DNA of 10,340 nucleotides from an uncultured Clostridia bacterium (GTDB lineage Bacteria; Bacillota; Clostridia; Christensenellales; UBA1242): assembly GCA_934749845.1 (NCBI GenBank), contig CAKVHQ010000021.1:1-10340 (forward strand). The letters are read 5' to 3'. Made by a program: the position numbers and the translations under genes. The stretch's first letter is position 1. Each line of letters begins with the position of its first letter. The notes below the pieces were generated by a model. That model ran no database searches. It saw only the letters and a program-made list of their open reading frames with translations, and was not told the DNA's origin. Below are positions 5,731-10,340 of this stretch, piece by piece.

Positions 5731-7920
5731 ATGTTTGTTACCGTTAATGAAACAACACGACTTTTTACCATAGAAACAGAAAATTCGGAATATCAGCTTA
5801 TTGCTGATGAGTACGGCGTACTTCGGCATTTGTGGTACGGCGAAAAAGTGGGTATGAGCATGGAGTATCTGTGCAAATACCACGATGTTGGCTTTTCGGG
5901 GAATATTTACAAAGCGGAAAACCGCCGCAGCTATTCTCTCGATACCCTGCCGCTTGAATATTCCTGTGCAGGTATCGGAGATTACAGGATAAATGCGGTT
6001 TCCGTCGTTCATTCGAACGGAAGCTGTGCGCTTGATTTGAGATATACCGGCTACAAAATAACGGAGGGCAAGTATTCGATAGAGGGACTTCCCGCAGTAT
6101 ATGCGGACAGCCCCGAAGCGCAGACACTTGAAGTATATCTCAAAGATACTGCCTCCGATATTACCGTTACTCTGAAATACGGAGTGCTTCCAAAGCTTGA
6201 TATTATCACACGCAGCGCAATTATTGAGAATAAGGGAGAGAGCAGCATTTTTCTCACAAATGCCGCAAGCCTTTGCCTTGACCTGCCGAGAGATTATAAC
6301 GAGTGGATACATTTTCACGGCAGGCACACAATGGAGAGAATAACCGAGCGGCTGCCCCTCGCCCACGGCATACAGGAAAGCTCCTCACGCAGAGGTACGT
6401 CAAGCCACCAGCAGAATCCGAGTATCATTCTGTTCAATAAGGACTGCACCGAAACACAGGGTAATTGTATCGGCACAATGCTGATGTACAGCGGCAGCTT
6501 CTCGGCAAAAATTGAATACGACCAACTGGAGCAAACCCGCCTTGTTATGGGGATAAACCCCGAGCTGTTCCGCTGGGAACTGAAATCGGGAGCGAAGTTC
6601 TGCACCCCCGAATCGGTAACGTCCTTCAGCAATAAGGGCTTTGAGCAGCTCTCCCATAATTTTCACAAAACCGTGCGGGAGCATATCTGTCGAGGTAAAT
6701 ATAAGCTTGCCGAGCGCCCTGTTCTGATAAACAACTGGGAAGCTACCTATTTTGATTTTGACGAGAAGAAAATCCTGAAAATTGCAGAGCAGGCGGCACA
6801 GCTTGGTGTGGATATGCTGGTGCTGGACGACGGCTGGTTCGGCAAGCGTAACGACGACTGCTCCGGGCTTGGCGACTGGTTTGTCAATACGAATAAACTG
6901 AAAGGCGGTCTGGGAAGTCTTGCCGAAAAAGTCAATGCTATCGGAATGAAGTTCGGGCTATGGTTTGAGCCTGAAATGATTTCGGAGGACAGCGAGCTTT
7001 ACCGCACTCATCCCGAATGGGCAATACAAATCCCCGACAGAAAGCCTAATCGCAGCAGATTTCAGCTGCTTCTCGATATGACAAGAGCTGACGTCAGAGA
7101 TTATCTTTATAACTCGATTTCCGATGTTCTTAAAAGCGCCGACATCTCCTATGTCAAGTGGGATATGAACCGCAGTATCTGCGACTGGTATTCTGCCTGC
7201 CTTGAAAGCGGAAATATGGGCGAAATGCCCCACAGATACGTCCTCGGTTTGTATGAGTTGCTGGAGCGGCTTACCCGCGATTTCCCCGATGTGCTTTTTG
7301 AGGGGTGCAGCGGCGGCGGTGGTCGATTTGACGCAGGAATGCTATACTACTGCCCGCAGATATGGTGCAGCGATGACACGGATGCTGTTGAAAGAACAAC
7401 AATTCAGTATGGTACATCATTTTTCTATCCGATTTCGGCAGTTGGCTCTCATGTTTCGGCGGTTCCCAATCATCAGACGGGCAGAATAACTCCCCTTGAA
7501 ACAAGAGCGGTTACCGCTATGGCGGGAAGCTTTGGTTATGAGCTTGACCTTAACACCCTGTCCGACAGCGAAAAAGAGCAGGTTAAAAATCAAATTGTTC
7601 GCTTTAAGAAGGACGGCCCACTTATTCATAACGGGATTTACTACCGCCTTAGCAATCCGATGACAGATAAACTCGCTGCTTGGGAATTTGTTTCAGAGGA
7701 TAGGAGAGAAGCGCTTGTCGGCGGTGTTGTTTTCCGTACAGAGCCAAACAGCCTGCAATACCGAATCAAGCTGCGTGGACTTATTCCCGAAGCGAAATAC
7801 AGCCTTTTGGAAAGCGGCGAATGCTATACGGGAAACGCTCTGATGAGCGGTGGCGTTCTGCTGCCGAAAACTTGGGGAGATTATGCGCCGATTGAATTGC
7901 ATTTCACTGCCCAAACATAA
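5731..7920 (+). CDS. aga: GH36 alpha-galactosidase (raffinose/melibiose-cleaving)
   Basis: It hydrolyses terminal alpha-1,6-galactose from raffinose, stachyose or melibiose. There is no signal peptide, so it acts on imported sugar in the cytoplasm. The 729-residue length equals that of characterised Firmicutes GH36 enzymes. An N-terminal beta-sandwich runs to about 330, a TIM barrel covers about 331-640, and a C-terminal beta domain follows. Sugar-site motifs are in order: NNWEATYFDFDE from 334, LDDGWFGKR from 365, nucleophile Asp478 in YVKWDMNR, the ECSG-like loop EGCSGGGGRFDAG, and acid/base Asp548 in SDDTDA. The ATG at 5731 is preferred over an in-frame GTG at 5722, because GAGAGGTG (5717-5724) is well placed for the ATG and overlaps the GTG. 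It starts 12 nt after the phosphorylase gene; together the two enzymes take raffinose to galactose, glucose-1-phosphate and fructose. Confidence 0.96.
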   Translation: MFVTVNETTRLFTIETENSEYQLIADEYGVLRHLWYGEKVGMSMEYLCKYHDVGFSGNIYKAENRRSYSLDTLPLEYSCAGIGDYRINAVSVVHSNGSCALDLRYTGYKITEGKYSIEGLPAVYADSPEAQTLEVYLKDTASDITVTLKYGVLPKLDIITRSAIIENKGESSIFLTNAASLCLDLPRDYNEWIHFHGRHTMERITERLPLAHGIQESSSRRGTSSHQQNPSIILFNKDCTETQGNCIGTMLMYSGSFSAKIEYDQLEQTRLVMGINPELFRWELKSGAKFCTPESVTSFSNKGFEQLSHNFHKTVREHICRGKYKLAERPVLINNWEATYFDFDEKKILKIAEQAAQLGVDMLVLDDGWFGKRNDDCSGLGDWFVNTNKLKGGLGSLAEKVNAIGMKFGLWFEPEMISEDSELYRTHPEWAIQIPDRKPNRSRFQLLLDMTRADVRDYLYNSISDVLKSADISYVKWDMNRSICDWYSACLESGNMGEMPHRYVLGLYELLERLTRDFPDVLFEGCSGGGGRFDAGMLYYCPQIWCSDDTDAVERTTIQYGTSFFYPISAVGSHVSAVPNHQTGRITPLETRAVTAMAGSFGYELDLNTLSDSEKEQVKNQIVRFKKDGPLIHNGIYYRLSNPMTDKLAAWEFVSEDRREALVGGVVFRTEPNSLQYRIKLRGLIPEAKYSLLESGECYTGNALMSGGVLLPKTWGDYAPIELHFTAQT

Positions 7921-7921
7921 C

Positions 7922-7934
7922 AGGAGGACGCTTG
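7922..7934 (+). promoter_or_regulatory. Strong ribosome site serving a TTG start
   Basis: AGGAGG at 7922-7927 lies only 2 nt after the alpha-galactosidase stop and 4 nt before TTG at 7932. It decides the galactokinase start, since the first in-frame ATG would fall beyond the substrate-binding signature and cannot be the true start. The near-perfect Shine-Dalgarno sequence may compensate for the weak TTG codon. Confidence 0.75.
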
Positions 7935-9227
7935 ATAAACTATCGAAAATTCAAAGAACAGCTTAGCGAGGGCGCTTTTGATAAAGTGTTGAAAACGCTT
8001 TACGGTAGCTGCGAGCAGACGATTTCACGACAGAAGCAACGATATTCCGATGCGGTTGACAGATTCCGTGAGTGTTTTCCCGACAGCGAGGAGATATCAG
8101 TATTTTCAGCGCCCGGCAGAACCGAAATCGGAGGAAATCACACCGACCATCAGCACGGCTGCGTGCTTGCGGCGGCGGTAAATCTTGATATAATCGCGGT
8201 TGTGTCCTTTAACAACATGGGAGTAATCCGCTTGCAATCCGAGGGTCATTCTCCGAATAATGTGGACCTGAGCGACCTATCTGTGCAGAATAGCGAGAAA
8301 GAAGATTCATCTGCGCTTATTCGAGGAATCGCGTCAAAATTCTGTGATATGGGCGTTGAAGTGCGCGGTTTTGACGCTTACACGACTTCTGATGTTTTAA
8401 GCGGAAGCGGACTATCGTCCTCGGCTGCTTTTGAGGTGCTGATAGGCACAATTATCGACCGCCACTACAATAACGGAAAAGTCGGCGCTGTCGAAATTGC
8501 GAAAATCGGGCAGTATGCGGAAAACGAGTATTTCGGAAAAAAGAGCGGTCTTATGGACCAGATGGTAAGCTCCGTAGGCGGGCTTGTTTCCATTGATTTC
8601 CACGACACCGGAAACCCGAAAATACAGAGCTTTCCCTTCGACTTTAAAAATGCGGGGTATTGCCTTTGCGTTACCGACACCAAGGGAAGTCACGCCGACT
8701 TGACAGATGACTATGTCGCCATTCGTTCTGAAATGGAGAATGTTGCGGCGCAGTTCGGAAAGGCGTATCTTCGGGATGTAAACGAAAACGACTTCTACGG
8801 TGCAATTCCGCAGCTTCGAGAAAAGTGCTCCGACCGTGCCGTTTTGCGAACCGCACACTTCTTTGATGAAAACAGACGTGCAGTACAGGAATCAAATGCA
8901 CTTTCGGACGGAAATATGGATGATTTCCTTGAACTTGTTAAACAGTCCGGTGAATCCTCCGCAAATCTTCTGCAAAATCTGTATTCCTGTTCACAGCCGA
9001 GCGAGCAAGCACTTTCAATCGGCATTATGTTAAGCAAACGGATTCTCGGAGAAAAGGGCGCACTAAGAGTACACGGCGGCGGTTTTGCGGGAACAATTCA
9101 GGCGTTTGTACCAACCGATAAAGTGAACGAATATGTAAGTGAAATGAACCGTATTTTCGGTGACGGAAGCTGTTATGTGCTTAGGATTCGTTCATTAGGC
9201 GGCGTTGAAATAACGGAGGGATTATAA
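7932..9227 (+). CDS. galK: Galactokinase (GHMP kinase family)
   Basis: It phosphorylates galactose released by the alpha-galactosidase to galactose-1-phosphate using ATP, the first committed step of the Leloir pathway, in the cytoplasm. The 431-residue protein shows the GHMP layout: galactokinase signature GRTEIGGNHTDHQHG at 62-76, ATP-binding LSGSGLSSSAAFE at 156-168, a likely catalytic base Asp209 in GLMDQM, and the C-terminal glycine motif RVHGGGFAG at 379-387. It is longer than the E. coli enzyme (382 residues), mainly because about 25-30 extra residues precede the signature. The signature differs from canonical IGEHTDY: Asn69 replaces the usual Glu and His73 the usual Tyr, a variant I recall from other clostridial galactokinases. 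The start is TTG. The TAA overlaps the next ATG by 1 nt. Another GHMP sugar kinase is possible, but the galE and galT neighbours make galactokinase very likely. Confidence 0.9.
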   Translation: MINYRKFKEQLSEGAFDKVLKTLYGSCEQTISRQKQRYSDAVDRFRECFPDSEEISVFSAPGRTEIGGNHTDHQHGCVLAAAVNLDIIAVVSFNNMGVIRLQSEGHSPNNVDLSDLSVQNSEKEDSSALIRGIASKFCDMGVEVRGFDAYTTSDVLSGSGLSSSAAFEVLIGTIIDRHYNNGKVGAVEIAKIGQYAENEYFGKKSGLMDQMVSSVGGLVSIDFHDTGNPKIQSFPFDFKNAGYCLCVTDTKGSHADLTDDYVAIRSEMENVAAQFGKAYLRDVNENDFYGAIPQLREKCSDRAVLRTAHFFDENRRAVQESNALSDGNMDDFLELVKQSGESSANLLQNLYSCSQPSEQALSIGIMLSKRILGEKGALRVHGGGFAGTIQAFVPTDKVNEYVSEMNRIFGDGSCYVLRIRSLGGVEITEGL

Positions 9228-10216
9228 TGAATTTTTTGGTATTGGGCGGTGCAGGCTACATCGGCTCTCATACCGCGCTGGAGCTTGTAAAAGCAGGTCA
9301 CGAGGTAATTATTGCGGATAATCTTATAACGGGATACCGCAGCGCAATTCCAAAAGCTGCAAAGCTTTATGAAGGCGATATCCGTAACACTGAATTCTTG
9401 GACAAACTGTTCGGCTCGGAGAAAATTGACGCTGTTATTCATTTTGCGGCTTTTTCTCTAGTCGGTGAAAGCGTTACGAACCCGCTTAAATACTACGACA
9501 ACAACCTTTGTGGCACGAAGGTTCTGCTTGAAGCAATGGTTCGTCATGGAATTGATAAAATCGTCTTCTCCTCCACTGCCGCAACCTACGGCGAGCCCGA
9601 AAATATCCCAATTTTAGAGAGCGACAGGACTTGCCCTACAAATCCATACGGTGAAACTAAGCTTGCTATGGAGAAGATGTTCAAGTGGACTGCGGCGGCT
9701 CACGGACTGCGTTATGTTTCCCTGCGTTATTTTAACGCCTGCGGAGCGGACGAAAGCGGCACAATCGGCGAATCACACAACCCCGAAAGTCACCTTATCC
9801 CGCTTATTTTGCAAGTGCCGAACGGAAAGCGAGAAGCAATTTCAATTTATGGCACCGATTACGACACGCCCGACGGAACTTGTATCCGCGACTATATTCA
9901 CGTTACAGACCTCGCTCAGGCTCATATACTGGCAGTTCAATATCTGATGAACGGCGGAGAAAGCGATATTTTCAATCTTGGAAACGGCGTAGGCTACTCC
10001 GTTCGCGAGGTCATCGAAACGGCACGAAAAATCACAGGACACCCGATTCCCGCTGTTGAAACCGAACGGCGCGCAGGCGACCCCGCAAGGCTGGTTGCTT
10101 CAAGCGAAAAAGCGAAGAAAATTCTCGGCTGGAAGCCCGTTCACGACAGTCTTGACGAAATTATCGCAAGCGCGTGGAACTGGCATAAAACTCACCCGAA
10201 CGGCTACGGCGATTAA
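9227..10216 (+). CDS. galE: UDP-glucose 4-epimerase
   Basis: It interconverts UDP-galactose and UDP-glucose with bound NAD, regenerating the UDP-glucose used by GalT. The 329-residue protein is a complete extended short-chain dehydrogenase. The NAD-binding GGAGYIGSH lies at 7-15 with the GxxGxxG spacing, FSSTAATYG at 114-122 carries the catalytic Thr117 (Ser124 in E. coli GalE), and YGETK at 141-145 provides the Tyr-xxx-Lys pair. LRYFNACGAD and DYIHVTDLA are further GalE landmarks. Its ATG overlaps the galactokinase TAA as TAATG, with ACGGAGGGA upstream, so it is probably translationally coupled. The stop is followed after 11 nt by the uridylyltransferase start. Nothing is missing or unusual. 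Confidence 0.96.
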   Translation: MNFLVLGGAGYIGSHTALELVKAGHEVIIADNLITGYRSAIPKAAKLYEGDIRNTEFLDKLFGSEKIDAVIHFAAFSLVGESVTNPLKYYDNNLCGTKVLLEAMVRHGIDKIVFSSTAATYGEPENIPILESDRTCPTNPYGETKLAMEKMFKWTAAAHGLRYVSLRYFNACGADESGTIGESHNPESHLIPLILQVPNGKREAISIYGTDYDTPDGTCIRDYIHVTDLAQAHILAVQYLMNGGESDIFNLGNGVGYSVREVIETARKITGHPIPAVETERRAGDPARLVASSEKAKKILGWKPVHDSLDEIIASAWNWHKTHPNGYGD

Positions 10217-10227
10217 GGAGTAAACTT

Positions 10228-10340
10228 ATGATTTATGATGATATTCAGCGGCTGATAAGCTATGCTTTGAAAAATGAGCTGATAGCACAGGAAGATATTT
10301 ATGTCATTCGCAATCAGCTTATGGAAGTCTTTCAGTTGAC
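10228..10340 (+). CDS. galT: Galactose-1-phosphate uridylyltransferase, class II, N-terminal fragment
   Basis: The gene is cut by the window edge, and only about 37 codons are visible. It starts with ATG at 10228, with TAAGGAG overlapping the galE stop as ribosome site. The visible protein begins MIYDDIQRLISYALKNEL and continues with a D-x-YVIRNQLMEV segment and FQL. This pattern of an N-terminal helix, LI, then YV.RNQL is how Firmicutes class II GalT proteins begin. Class II GalT is unrelated in sequence to the HIT-superfamily GalT of E. coli. The expected role is to exchange galactose-1-phosphate with UDP-glucose, giving glucose-1-phosphate and UDP-galactose. The catalytic region lies outside the window, so the call rests on the N-terminus and on its position after galK and galE. 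Confidence 0.82.
   Translation, partial: MIYDDIQRLISYALKNELIAQEDIYVIRNQLMEVFQL

Noticed and set aside
5668..6366. 232-codon open frame on the minus strand across the start of the alpha-galactosidase gene
   Set aside because: It is antisense to two supported genes, including their junction. Its Cys/Arg/Lys-rich composition shows no family features.
7990..8003. cre-like sequence TGAAAACGCTTTAC early in galK
   Set aside because: The last two consensus bases do not fit, it lies in coding sequence nearly 7 kb from the operon promoter, and a match of this quality is expected by chance.

Overview
The window looks like an accessory carbohydrate locus from a Firmicutes/Clostridia gut or rumen bacterium, most likely a Ruminococcus-like member of the Oscillospiraceae. 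That placement is inferred from strong GGAGG ribosome sites, mid-range GC, the Firmicutes-type GalE and GalT sequences and the msm/raf-like gene order. No RNA gene or other lineage marker is present, so it is tentative. I see no mobile element, CRISPR array, tRNA or rRNA gene.

Layout. Positions 1-116 hold the end of an upstream transcript, with a rightward intrinsic terminator at 76-98. An AraC-family regulator lies on the minus strand (117-968). A divergent control region (969-1177) carries one promoter in each direction plus direct and inverted repeats. A rightward operon then runs from 1178 to past the end of the window: lipoprotein solute-binding protein, two CUT1 ABC permeases, GH13_18 sucrose phosphorylase-type enzyme (gtfA), GH36 alpha-galactosidase, galactokinase, UDP-glucose 4-epimerase and the start of a class II galactose-1-phosphate uridylyltransferase. 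The genes overlap by 1-4 nt or sit 11-12 nt apart, except for one 61-nt gap (4248-4308), which holds a strong GC-rich hairpin.

How it works. The set reads as a complete route for raffinose-family sugars, and possibly melibiose. The intact oligosaccharide is bound outside the cell and imported. The alpha-galactosidase has no signal peptide, so it would split the sugar in the cytoplasm into galactose and sucrose. The phosphorylase would convert sucrose plus phosphate to glucose-1-phosphate and fructose, and GalK, GalT and GalE would convert galactose to glucose-1-phosphate. Both branches therefore meet at glucose-1-phosphate. No transporter ATPase, fructokinase, mutarotase or phosphoglucomutase is encoded here, so these must come from elsewhere.

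This is a well-organised version of a known type of system (msm/raf plus Leloir genes), not an obviously new one. The points most worth a second look are the repeat architecture in the divergent promoter, the unexplained intercistronic hairpin, the missing ATPase and the non-canonical sugar-binding signature of the galactokinase.
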